In this document: positions 35,898-44,162 of the stretch, one piece after another
How positions within the stretch are numbered: position 1 is the first letter of the stretch
How the letters are laid out: each line of letters opens with the position of its first letter
NCBI GenBank assembly: GCA_019359355.1
Contig: JAHHHM010000003.1
Location: forward strand, 62,001-126,000
Source of the DNA: Microcoleus vaginatus WJT46-NPBG5
GTDB taxonomy: Bacteria > Cyanobacteriota > Cyanobacteriia > Cyanobacteriales > Oscillatoriaceae
Direction: 5' to 3'
Length of the DNA stretch: 64,000 nucleotides
The notes under the pieces: generated by a model
What the model saw: only the letters and a program-made list of their open reading frames with translations
The model's database searches: none
What the model was told of the DNA's origin: nothing
Position numbers and translations under genes: made by a program

Positions 35898-38800
35898 ATG
35901 GTTAAGCAATCTCAACATAAACTATTCAAAGCCGCAAAAGTAGCCATTCTGTGTGTTACATTGCCCCTGCTCGCGCTCAGCAATATCTGGGCACAAGAAC
36001 TCAACGAGCTAGACAACGAGCTAGACATTGATGCCCAACTTCAACAGCTCAAAGACGAGGACGAAACCAACGACCAACCAGCCATCGACACTCTGGTGAA
36101 AATTGGCCCAGAAGCAGTTCCCGACTTGAGCGCAACCCTCAAAAATTCATCAGAAGCGAGAGTACGTGCCGGCGCGGCGAAAGCATTAGGCAGAATTGCT
36201 TCAGAAACTAACGTTGAAATCACCACCATCATTCCCCCACTGGTAGAAGCGCTGAAAGACTCAGAACCAGACATTCGCCGCGTCGCTGCTGAAGCGCTGG
36301 GCAGAATGGGTGAGCCGGCAGTGCCAGAGCTAATTGCCGCGTTAAAAGGGGACAGTTCATCGGTTCGGCTGGTAGCGGCTGAAGCCCTCGGACAAATTGG
36401 GCCAGATGCCCGCTTAGCAGTGCCGGCGCTGATTGATAGGTTAGAGGACGGAGATTGGCGAGTCCGATCTGGAGCAGCCAGAGCTTTAGGCAAAATAGGC
36501 ACCGAAGCCAAATTAGAAGCAACAGCCATTGTTCCCCCCCTGATTGAAGCCTTAAAAGACTCAGATCCCGACGTGCGGCGCTCAGCAGCAGAGGCATTAG
36601 GCAGAATCGGGTCGCCGGTGGTTCCCGACCTCAGCAGAGCCTTGCAGGATGAGAATGTTGCCGTTCGCACCGCTGCCGCCGAAGCCTTGGGACAAATCGG
36701 TGCCGATGCCAAAGAAGCAGTACCCAATCTCATCGAGAAATTGCAGGATGCAGATTGGCGCGTGCGTTCCAGCGTGGCCCGTTCCTTGGGAAGAATTGGC
36801 TCGGAGGCCAAATTAGAAGCCCAATCAATCCTTCCCCCACTGATTGCAACACTCAAGGACAAAGATCCGGAGGTGCGGAGGGCGGCGGCTGAAGTGTTAG
36901 TCAAAATTGGCCCAGAAGCGGTTCCGGGCTTAATTACAGCTTTAACTGACGAGCAGCCGGCTGTGCGAACCGGCGTTGCTTGGGCACTGGGACAAATGGG
37001 TTCAGATGCCGAGCGAGCGGTGCCGGCTTTAATTTCCAGCTTGAACGATAAAAATGAAGCAGTGCGCTCAGCCGCCGCAGAAGCCTTGGGACGAATTGGT
37101 GCGGACGCCCAAACCGCAATTTCACCCCTAACAGAGGCATTACAAGACCCCAATAAGTTAGTGCGCGGTTCTGCGGCTGAGGCAACCAGACGCATCGCCG
37201 GCAGCCTTCAGGATCGCGCTGACGATCTCCACCTGCAACAGCTCAAATCCGCTTTATCTGACTTAACTCAAGCCCGCTCAGCTTTGGAAGACCGCAGGCT
37301 GGAGCTTTTGAATGATCCCCTCTTGTTTAAGTTCACCAAAGAAGAAATTGTTGTCGCCATCAGCCGATCTATTAAAGCGCTAGAAACTGAAAAAGAAACT
37401 CGCTTTTTTGCTCTGAGTGCTGCTTGGATTCTCCAAAGAAAATGGATTTTATTGCCGGCAATTTATGCAATCACACTGCCTCTGATCTGGCTGTTAATCT
37501 TGTGGTTACGCCCTCTATGGTTATTGGGTGTCAATGAAGCTTTGAAACCCTATAAACTGACCTTGTCAAAGCAGAAAGGGGTAACCATATCGGCTCGTCA
37601 TCTGCTGTTTTTGGCATTGTTCGATTATCATCCCAGAGTGCTTGATGCTTGGGTGGCGGCTCACATTCAGTCTGCACGCGGGCGATTTGCTCAGTTGGCG
37701 ACGGTGAGCGATCGCCAAGTTCACATTCCAGTTCCGGTGATTTTAGATGGCAACACCATTGCTAACCTCACCGGCAAGGAATTGCGACCTGTATTTGCTC
37801 AAAAGCAAGTTAGGTTGCTAATTTGGGGAGAAGCCGGTGCCGGTAAAACCAGTCTCGCTTGTCAGTTGGCGAAATGGGCGATGTCTGATAATCCTGATGA
37901 ACGTCTGTGCGAGCATTTACAGATGCCGGTTTTAATTGAGCAAGAACTGGACAGTATTGCAGAAAATAGCCAGTTTTCAAACATTATTAATTGGCGGCTG
38001 CAATCTGTGATCGGCACGCGAGAGCTAATTTCTGAAGAACTGGTCAAACGTCTGGCTCAAAAGAAACGCCTGCTAGTAATTGTCGATCACTTTTCTGAAA
38101 TGAGCGACGCGACAAGAGCGGAAATTCGACCGGCTCATCCTGACTTTCTGCCAAATGCTTTGATCGTCACTTCACGAATTGAAGAAACCCTTGATGGGGT
38201 GTTTAAAACAACGATTAAACCGTTGCGGGTTGAAGGCAACCGGCTTTCATCATTTATGGAAGCTTATCTGACTCAGCGAGGTGCCCGTGATCGCTTAAGT
38301 GATTTAGAGTTTTTTGATGCTTGTAGTTTGCTTTCCCTAATCGTCGGTCAGCGTAATATTACAGTTCTACTGGCTAAGCTTTATGCCGAGCAGTTAATTA
38401 CTTATAAAGAAGGCACTAGCACTGCCGGTTTAGCTGACAACATTCCCGATCTGATGATCTCTTACTTAAACGAACTGAATCGCGGCGTAACACAAAATCG
38501 GTTTGATGATAGCCTGGTTCATCACGATGCCAAAATTGTGGCTTGGGAGTGCCTCAAACAAACGTTTAAACCGGCAGCAGTCAGCCGTCATGCGGCGCTT
38601 GCGGCTTTGGGGGGCAAACAAGCGGAAACCCGCATCGATTATTTAGAAAAACGGATGCGTCTGATCCAAACGATTGATGCCGGTCAAGATAAAATCCGTT
38701 TTTCTCTCGATCCGCTTGCCGAGTATCTTGCCGGTTTGCATTTGGTGGATCTTTACGGCAATAACACACAACATTGGCGAGCATTCTTCAAGCAAGTCGA

Positions 38801-38930
38801 TACCATGCCCGGTTCCCCACAGGGTTGCCAAGGCTTTTTATTAGCAGTCCGTGATTGCTGTCTTGCTAAGAGTAAAGAAGAGGAGATTCCCAGTTTTGTA
38901 GTCGAAGAAATTGGCAAACGAGCTGGATGA
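35898..38930 (+). CDS. Transmembrane HEAT-repeat/NACHT-like NTPase protein
   Basis: 1010 residues. Residues 1-33 look like a signal peptide (VAILCVTLPLLALSNIWAQ). Residues about 45-435 are roughly a dozen HEAT/PBS-lyase-type repeats of about 31-38 residues (VRRAAAEVLVKIGPEAVPGL type). A membrane helix at about 516-540 (WILLPAIYAITLPLIWLLILW) is followed by a cytosolic part with a P-loop, GEAGAGKTSL (Lys650), a Walker B LLVIVDHFSE (Asp730), TSRIEETL as sensor 1, and a C-terminal helical region ending in an EYLAGLHLVDLYG segment typical of NACHT proteins. The predicted layout is periplasmic HEAT, cytosolic STAND NTPase, so it may sense envelope signals and oligomerise. No effector domain is seen. 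Function unknown. Confidence 0.88.
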   Translation: MVKQSQHKLFKAAKVAILCVTLPLLALSNIWAQELNELDNELDIDAQLQQLKDEDETNDQPAIDTLVKIGPEAVPDLSATLKNSSEARVRAGAAKALGRIASETNVEITTIIPPLVEALKDSEPDIRRVAAEALGRMGEPAVPELIAALKGDSSSVRLVAAEALGQIGPDARLAVPALIDRLEDGDWRVRSGAARALGKIGTEAKLEATAIVPPLIEALKDSDPDVRRSAAEALGRIGSPVVPDLSRALQDENVAVRTAAAEALGQIGADAKEAVPNLIEKLQDADWRVRSSVARSLGRIGSEAKLEAQSILPPLIATLKDKDPEVRRAAAEVLVKIGPEAVPGLITALTDEQPAVRTGVAWALGQMGSDAERAVPALISSLNDKNEAVRSAAAEALGRIGADAQTAISPLTEALQDPNKLVRGSAAEATRRIAGSLQDRADDLHLQQLKSALSDLTQARSALEDRRLELLNDPLLFKFTKEEIVVAISRSIKALETEKETRFFALSAAWILQRKWILLPAIYAITLPLIWLLILWLRPLWLLGVNEALKPYKLTLSKQKGVTISARHLLFLALFDYHPRVLDAWVAAHIQSARGRFAQLATVSDRQVHIPVPVILDGNTIANLTGKELRPVFAQKQVRLLIWGEAGAGKTSLACQLAKWAMSDNPDERLCEHLQMPVLIEQELDSIAENSQFSNIINWRLQSVIGTRELISEELVKRLAQKKRLLVIVDHFSEMSDATRAEIRPAHPDFLPNALIVTSRIEETLDGVFKTTIKPLRVEGNRLSSFMEAYLTQRGARDRLSDLEFFDACSLLSLIVGQRNITVLLAKLYAEQLITYKEGTSTAGLADNIPDLMISYLNELNRGVTQNRFDDSLVHHDAKIVAWECLKQTFKPAAVSRHAALAALGGKQAETRIDYLEKRMRLIQTIDAGQDKIRFSLDPLAEYLAGLHLVDLYGNNTQHWRAFFKQVDTMPGSPQGCQGFLLAVRDCCLAKSKEEEIPSFVVEEIGKRAG

Positions 38931-39021
38931 AAGATAGAGAAGAGGGACTAGAAACTAGATCGCCACTTGATTATTTGTTATTGACAAAAGCAGCATTAGG
39001 TGAAAGTAAAGCGAATTCCTC

Positions 39022-39088
39022 AGGGCAAAGCATTCGGATAGGAAAATTGCCGGCCATCATGATCCCTTATCGCCGAATGCTTTGCCCT
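39022..39088. repeat. Palindromic intergenic repeat
   Basis: AGGGCAAAGCATTCGG (39022-39037) and its exact reverse complement CCGAATGCTTTGCCCT (39073-39088) flank a 35-base centre. The 16-base arms resemble GGGCAAAGCATTCGG-type dispersed palindromes that I remember from other filamentous cyanobacteria. It sits between the converging HEAT-NACHT and rimM genes and may also act as a bidirectional terminator. Confidence 0.8.
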
Positions 39089-39141
39089 ACAGTATTTACA
39101 TTCGTTCTAGCTGGCTAAATAGACCACGAAAGTACAATTTG

Positions 39142-39795
39142 TTAGGGAGATTCTATTTCCAGCAACCCTGGAGGTGGCATCACTTCAAGGCGATGGGCTG
39201 GAAGATCCACAACCGGCACTATCTCTTTGACAAAAGGAATGAGAACCGTTTTTGATGCCGAGGGTTTGGGCTGGCGTTTGCGTTTTCTGCCGCCCCTTCT
39301 GGCAGAAGGATGAATCGCCTCAACCGTGGCAACATCGAGTTCATCGTCTGGGGATGTCGGTGCCGACGATTGATTCAGCTGCACCTGTAGCAAAGCGTTG
39401 CCAGCTGCGATCACGTCCACCACTGTCCCCAACATTTCACCATTGGCTTGGTTGAATACATCCAAACCAATTAAGTCCAGAACATGAAATTCATCTTCCT
39501 CTAAAGCGGGGCGATCACTCATTTCCACCAACAGGTGACTTCCCCGCAGCGTCTCCGCCGCCTCCCGATCTTCTATGCCGGCAATTTCTACCGCATAGAT
39601 CCCCTTCCCTGGAATAAACCGCCCTCCCAACAATTCGATGGGTTCGGGTTCCTCTGTGCCGATGCGCCGCAACCACCGGCGTCCCGGTTCTAAAAACCGC
39701 TCTGGAAAATCAGAATTAGGGTAAACCCGCACCGCACCACTCACACCTTGAGGGGCAACGATCGTACCAATTTCTAGCCATTTGTCATCTGTCAT
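39142..39795 (-). CDS. rimM: Ribosome maturation factor RimM
   Basis: 217 residues; longer than many bacterial RimM because of a low-complexity basic insert ([15 protein letters not shown], residues about 168-182). N-terminal domain begins [21 protein letters not shown] and ends near [10 protein letters not shown]; the C-terminal PRC-barrel has [23 protein letters not shown] and [14 protein letters not shown]. RimM helps mature the 30S head by binding S19. The ATG lies in a 14-base direct repeat. Gene is monocistronic here, not next to rpsP or trmD. Confidence 0.95.
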   Translation of the reverse strand: MTDDKWLEIGTIVAPQGVSGAVRVYPNSDFPERFLEPGRRWLRRIGTEEPEPIELLGGRFIPGKGIYAVEIAGIEDREAAETLRGSHLLVEMSDRPALEEDEFHVLDLIGLDVFNQANGEMLGTVVDVIAAGNALLQVQLNQSSAPTSPDDELDVATVEAIHPSARRGGRKRKRQPKPSASKTVLIPFVKEIVPVVDLPAHRLEVMPPPGLLEIESP

Positions 39796-39808
39796 TTGTC
39801 ATCTGTCA
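39781..39808. repeat. Tandem 14-base repeat over the rimM start
   Basis: TTTGTCATCTGTCA occurs twice in a row (39781-39794, 39795-39808) and a third copy begins (TTTG). On the minus strand it reads TGACAGATGACAAA, so it duplicates an ATG-containing 5' end of rimM; the upstream copy is out of frame with the gene. It fits the heptamer short tandem repeats known in cyanobacteria. Confidence 0.85.
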
Positions 39809-40857
39809 TTTGCGAATAATGCGATGTGGGGCTTTCTGGGTGATTTTCCGCTTCCAGCAATTGACCCTTCACATAATGATGGTAACAATATCGAGTCACG
39901 GATAAAGCTCAGCTGAACAGGTTAGCCAAAATTGCAGCAAAACTTTAGTCTTCTAGGGATGCCGGCTAAAAGATCTGTGATTCTGCGATTCTGGATTAAC
40001 TTACAGCCCAGCTTGGGTAATTATTTAGTGCATAAGATTCACCGGCATTGCACCGACATTGAGAATTTTACGTCAACTTGGCCACTTTTACCCCTACTTG
40101 CCCACTGCTACCCTCCTTAGCCAGCCGGCGAAATTTCTTTTTTGGCCTCCAGTCAGTGACCAGTTTTTCACTAAATTAATGTATAGTTTCAGATAAAACT
40201 CGTGAATTTTTTGAAAAATTTAAAATCCTAAGGCTTGTCCCACAAATTAAGCTGAACATGAAGCACTCATTTTTTGGCATATTGCTGCTCAGCTCCTTTT
40301 TCTGTAGCTCTCTCAACCTCAAGCGTTGGGGCGGGTGTGTGAGTTTTTAGAGAAAGACCATCCTTAGGTTTATCTTCAAGTCATCTCAGTGATGGCAGCA
40401 TAGGGAAACCAAAGCAGTTGTGAATTAAACCCCCTAGACAGCCCTATAACAAGGAAGGAACTGAAGAAAACGAAGAGGATTGGACAAACGGCTGCTGGGC
40501 GAAAGGTAAAATACAGGCTTCCGTTTACAGGTTAATTAAAGTGAGCCGAGGCTGCAATAGATATAGGCTGCGAAAGCACTTCGCGCTTTTTGTCAAAGAA
40601 ATTACTGACGCTTTTCTAGATTTAATGTTGGCAATATCCGAGAAAATACTGAGAGTTTTCCAGAAAGAATCACGCTTAATTGTGAGGTAAATCACTGCCC
40701 AAACCCAAGATTTTTTTTATATTAAGAACAACAAAAGAAACGCGGTTCCAAAGGTCAACTAAATAAAGATTCGATAAAGTTTATCCCAAACGGGAAAATT
40801 TAAAAGAGAATCAGGGAATCATCTAAATAAGCCTAAAACAGTCAAGGAGAATCTACC
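39809..40857. other. Long intergenic region upstream of the PEP-CTERM gene
   Basis: About 1050 bases with no gene I can support; a 62-codon frame at 39932-40120 has no features. The last 100 bases contain the leader of the PEP-CTERM gene with AAGGAG about 9 bases before its ATG. It may hold promoters for both rimM (minus) and the PEP-CTERM gene (plus), or a non-coding RNA, but no proof is visible. Confidence 0.5.
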
Positions 40858-41541
40858 ATGAAGTCCAAATTATTCTTCACCGCAACAGCCGCCGCAACAG
40901 CCACTGCACTCTTAAGTTTTTCCGCTCCAGCTCAAGCCAGCTACTCATTTGGTACAAGCGGCATCAAGTTTGCACAAAACACTACAGTCAACTTTTCTTT
41001 TATCCAATCTAAAGGCGCTAACATATCAAGGTTGGGGATTTATGATGCCAACAAAAGCCTCCTGACAAGCCTGTTTCAGGAAAAGGGTCGCTCGGATGCC
41101 GGTGCTGGAACTGCGGGCAAAAACAGCGAATGGTTAGGAACTGCTGCTAACATAGCCGGCTCTACCAAAGCATCATTCACATTTTTGGCGAATACAGTTT
41201 ACTCCTTAGGTTTGTATAACCAAGGATGGGTCGGTAACTGGACAGTATTCTCTACCTCAAGCTTGAATGCCGGCGGTAACCAGCAAACTGTGTTTGGCTC
41301 CGCTGGTGGAAATGAAGGTAGCGCATTGAGCGGCGTTTCAGGTGTCAAGACTAGCAATCCTTTTGTTAAGGGTGGCACATTAATTTCTTTCGAGGATACC
41401 AAAGGCGGTGGAGACCGTGACTTCAACGACTTCACCGTGACTGCTGAAGCCGTTCCCGAACCCTTCACCATGAGCGGCTTAGGCTTAGGATTAGGCGGTT
41501 TGGCTCTGGCTCGTCGCCGCCGCAACCAAAAAACTGCTTAA
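40858..41541 (+). CDS. PEP-CTERM exported protein with DUF4114-like domain
   Basis: 227 residues. Signal peptide (residues 1-27, ending PAQA), an extracellular domain of low complexity rich in Gly/Ser/Asn, then GGGDRDFNDFTVT, a motif of DUF4114 proteins. The C-terminus is a PEP-CTERM sorting signal: VPEPFTMSGLGLGLGGLALARRRR. Such proteins are cleaved and anchored or released by an exosortase, here encoded 237 bases downstream, so it is a likely dedicated substrate. A terminator follows directly. Probably part of the sheath or extracellular matrix. Confidence 0.92.
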   Translation: MKSKLFFTATAAATATALLSFSAPAQASYSFGTSGIKFAQNTTVNFSFIQSKGANISRLGIYDANKSLLTSLFQEKGRSDAGAGTAGKNSEWLGTAANIAGSTKASFTFLANTVYSLGLYNQGWVGNWTVFSTSSLNAGGNQQTVFGSAGGNEGSALSGVSGVKTSNPFVKGGTLISFEDTKGGGDRDFNDFTVTAEAVPEPFTMSGLGLGLGGLALARRRRNQKTA

Positions 41542-41590
41542 GCCACTGAGTTAGGCGGTTGCTAAAGTCGATTGTCAGTCAGCAACAAAG

Positions 41591-41621
41591 CAGTTGGTTC
41601 ACATGGCCAACTGTTTTTTTT
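41591..41621 (+). terminator. Terminator after the PEP-CTERM gene
   Basis: CAGTTGG (41591-41597) pairs with CCAACTG (41607-41613), with a 9-base loop, followed by eight T. It separates the PEP-CTERM gene from the exosortase gene, so they are distinct transcripts or read-through is partial. Confidence 0.88.
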
Positions 41622-41778
41622 ATGAATAAAAGTGTAATTGCAGCCGGCCAATCAATATCTACTGAGCCGGCAGAGTAAAATAAAGAGGGTGCCGGCATGA
41701 AACTTTATTCATGCTTCAAACTAGCAAAGTCTGAGTATTTTATTAACTTAAATGTGAAGAGGGGGCAGCTAAAACCTA

Positions 41779-42618
41779 ATGAATTTGCCCAAACTTGTAC
41801 AAGAACCTAAATTCTGGCTAGTCGCTGTTGCCGGCGTTTTAATGGCCTTACAGTTGACGCTGAGTGATCGATTCCAGCAGGTCGAGCTATTTGGCACCAG
41901 TCTACTCGCATGGGGGGCGGTGTCATTCCTAATTTGGGAAAAACATAGTGATTTAAACCTAAAAAGCAGTGTATTTGCTAAGTTTTTTGGAGCCACGCTG
42001 GTTGCGTTAGTCTTTGTAAAAACTGTATTTCTCTCAAGTTACGATCCCCTCCTGCGCTTTTTTCCGCTCATTTCAGGGCTAGGTTTAGGGTTGGTGGCAT
42101 CCGATCTCAAAGGATTAAAGCAATACTGGCAAGAATTGATTATCCTTGCTTTTCCAATCGTCGCGCCGGCACCGGCATTCTTGGTCAAGATTATTGATAT
42201 CTCCCCCATTACAGCTAAAGTTGCGGCGATGATGCTTTGGTATAGCGGGTTTAACGTCAGGCGTGAAGGATTATTTTTACATCTTCCCACCGGCAGCGTA
42301 GAAGTTGGCAGCGGATGTTCTGGCTTAAGTGTCATTCTCCAGCTTTTAGGGCTGGCGGTCCTTGTCTTGTTTATGTTCCCCACCACCTTACGGCAAAAAA
42401 TCATTGTGCCGGTGGTAGCGGTGCTTGTAGGATTTGTCGTCAATAGTGGCCGAGTCGCCCTTATGGCTGTTTTGGCAGCGTCTTCCAATCCCAAATCCTT
42501 TGAATACTGGCACTTTGGGCAAGGATCTCTGATATTTTCGATGATTGCCGTATTGATTTTCGGTTTAATCACTTGGTTAGCGATCCTGCGAGAACAACCA
42601 GAAAATCAGGATGCTTAA
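41779..42618 (+). CDS. Cyanobacterial exosortase
   Basis: 279 residues, about eight membrane helices. The exosortase active site is present: Cys180 in EVGSGCSGL, Arg225 in VNSGRVALM and His245 in YWHFGQGS. Family knowledge: these transpeptidase-like enzymes cut PEP-CTERM tails. The upstream PEP-CTERM protein (40858) is the likely substrate. The small system-associated protein often found directly after cyanobacterial exosortases is not seen; about 570 bases of non-coding DNA follow. Subfamily (A, B or other) cannot be settled by eye. Confidence 0.92.
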   Translation: MNLPKLVQEPKFWLVAVAGVLMALQLTLSDRFQQVELFGTSLLAWGAVSFLIWEKHSDLNLKSSVFAKFFGATLVALVFVKTVFLSSYDPLLRFFPLISGLGLGLVASDLKGLKQYWQELIILAFPIVAPAPAFLVKIIDISPITAKVAAMMLWYSGFNVRREGLFLHLPTGSVEVGSGCSGLSVILQLLGLAVLVLFMFPTTLRQKIIVPVVAVLVGFVVNSGRVALMAVLAASSNPKSFEYWHFGQGSLIFSMIAVLIFGLITWLAILREQPENQDA

Positions 42619-43186
42619 TTAAGTGTAGATTCACAAAAGTGCAGAAATTTAGGCAGCGCTACTAAAGATTTTTAGGGAAAGTGGTGAGTCGCAGTTGCTT
42701 GAGAAAACTGGGGAGAATAGCGGAGTCTTCAAACTTTTGAGCCGGCATCGAGTGTCAAGATTCGCACAACCCCTCATTTTTTCTATGCAGAGACGCAACT
42801 TGATTGACAGCAAGCCCTAGTCCATATCCCTAAACCGAAAATACACTGAGAGCAAGACATCTCCTGGTAAACTAGCATTACGTCAGCACTGAGGAGTGGG
42901 CTTTTGCTTGAGCACGGGCAAACGAACTTGAGTAACTGTATCAATCGAACCCGACATTAGTAGGCTACTTGCAACTTTTCTGGATAGCCTTTTTCAATCG
43001 GGCTATCAGGAAAATTGTAAAAAGTCTAGCCGGCTGTCTTTGCCGGTAGCAAATGCTTTCTCCAAAGACACTGACCCCAATATAAAAACCACGTGGTTTT
43101 CTTGGTATCAGCGGTGGCAGCCACACTTCCCGCCACCTTGAGGAACCGAGCAAAATTGACTCATTTACGTGCATGGTGCCAATCTT
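42619..43186. other. Intergenic region with perfect palindrome before hpsJ-like gene
   Basis: About 570 bases without a supportable gene. It contains the perfect 16-base palindrome AAAACCACGTGGTTTT (43085-43100), about 85-100 bases upstream of the HpsJ-like start, a candidate operator. Confidence 0.55.
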
Positions 43187-43867
43187 ATGACTCGATCAGA
43201 AGGCGATGAAGGGCGGTCTATTTACAGGCTGCGTTGGGTGGGTTACGGTTTATTGTTGTTAGCGTTATTTAACACCGTTGAAATTTTTATTCCACCCGAT
43301 TTTATGAATCCTGGTTGGGAATTGCAAACAATTGGTGCGCTGGTTGAGCAAGTCCCCATTCCATTAATGGCACTGGTTCTGATCTTTTTTGGAGAGTCCT
43401 ATGATCGGACACGACTGGAAAAGCCCTTATTAAAGTTGTTATCGTGGTTGTGTCTATTGCTGGCGCTCTTATTTCTGTTGCTCATTCCCTTAGCCCTCGT
43501 TAATACTTTGCGGGTTGATGACCAAGTTAACCAGCGAATTAACGCCCAAGCACAACAGCAAATTTCCCAACTGCAACAAGTTGAAGATCAACTGACGAAA
43601 GGAACGCCCGAAGATATCAGAACACTAGCGACTCAGCTTAATAGCTTAGGCATTGCAATTGATAGCCAAAATCCTGAAGAAATTAAAAGTCAAATCCTTG
43701 CCAGAATTCCGCCGGCTAAAGCTCAGTTGCAACAGCAAGCCCAAACCGAACGCTCAAATCAGCGCCTCGGCTTAGTGAAAAGTTCGGTTAAATGGAATTT
43801 AGGTGCCTTGATTTCTAGTGTTTTACTGTTCATCATTTGGCGGGGCACCGGCTGGGCACGGCGATAG
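43187..43867 (+). CDS. HpsJ-like membrane protein
   Basis: 226 residues from ATG at 43187 (GTG at 43169 possible). Two or three N-terminal membrane helices (YGLLLLALFNTVEIFI; PLMALVLIFFGE; LLSWLCLLLALLFLLLIPLAL), a long coiled-coil middle (RINAQAQQQISQLQQVEDQL), and a final membrane helix (LGALISSVLLFIIW). This layout and WELQTIGALVEQVPIPL match HpsJ-family proteins linked to hormogonium polysaccharide secretion and motility in filamentous cyanobacteria. Near the PEP-CTERM/exosortase genes, which also serve the cell surface. Terminator follows. Confidence 0.8.
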   Translation: MTRSEGDEGRSIYRLRWVGYGLLLLALFNTVEIFIPPDFMNPGWELQTIGALVEQVPIPLMALVLIFFGESYDRTRLEKPLLKLLSWLCLLLALLFLLLIPLALVNTLRVDDQVNQRINAQAQQQISQLQQVEDQLTKGTPEDIRTLATQLNSLGIAIDSQNPEEIKSQILARIPPAKAQLQQQAQTERSNQRLGLVKSSVKWNLGALISSVLLFIIWRGTGWARR

Positions 43868-43893
43868 CGTACAACTGAAAACATAATATCGAT

Positions 43894-43920
43894 AAAGCCG
43901 GCACCTGTCGGCTTTATTTT
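43894..43920 (+). terminator. Terminator after hpsJ-like gene
   Basis: AAAGCCG (43894-43900) pairs with CGGCTTT (43909-43915) around an 8-base loop, followed by ATTTTTGG. It ends transcription of the HpsJ-like gene. Confidence 0.78.
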
Positions 43921-43946
43921 TGGAGAACTAGAGTCAAGCGCTTGTC

Positions 43947-44050
43947 ATACCAAATCCTTTTTGGTATAACTCCTTTTACCCAAGCCAAAACCTTTGCTCC
44001 AAGAGGATTTGGTCAAGCTGTAGGGTGTCTCTCATAACCGGATTTGGTAT
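43947..44050. repeat. ATACCAAATCC-type inverted-repeat element
   Basis: ATACCAAATCC (43947-43957) and its exact reverse complement GGATTTGGTAT (44040-44050) bound a 104-base element. Inside, ATACCAAA/TTTGGTAT (43947-43954/43960-43967) makes a small hairpin, and GGATTTGG occurs again at 44005-44012. The layout suggests a small non-autonomous mobile repeat between converging hpsJ-like and mnmE genes. Confidence 0.7.
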
Positions 44051-44162
44051 CACTCTATCGAATTGCTAATCGGGCTTAAACAAAAGCGGTGATTTCTAAA
44101 TTTTTCTGACAGATCAAAACCGGCAAATTAGAGCCTACAAACACAATTATCAATATTTTAAA

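Noticed and set aside
36041-37195. 384-codon open frame on the minus strand across the HEAT repeats
   Set aside because: It is antisense to a clear repeat protein, its product is a low-complexity Ser/Ala/Ile-Pro pattern mirroring the repeat codons, and no family is seen.
38927-39118. 63-codon frame overlapping the end of the HEAT-NACHT gene
   Set aside because: It runs through the palindromic repeat at 39022-39088 and shows no conserved sequence; the ATGA overlap alone is not enough.
39932-40120. 62-codon frame in the gap before the PEP-CTERM gene
   Set aside because: No ribosome site, no domain, and base composition like the surrounding non-coding DNA.
42039-42572. 177-codon frame opposite the exosortase gene
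   Set aside because: Antisense to a protein with a full catalytic triad; amino acid content reflects membrane codons reversed.
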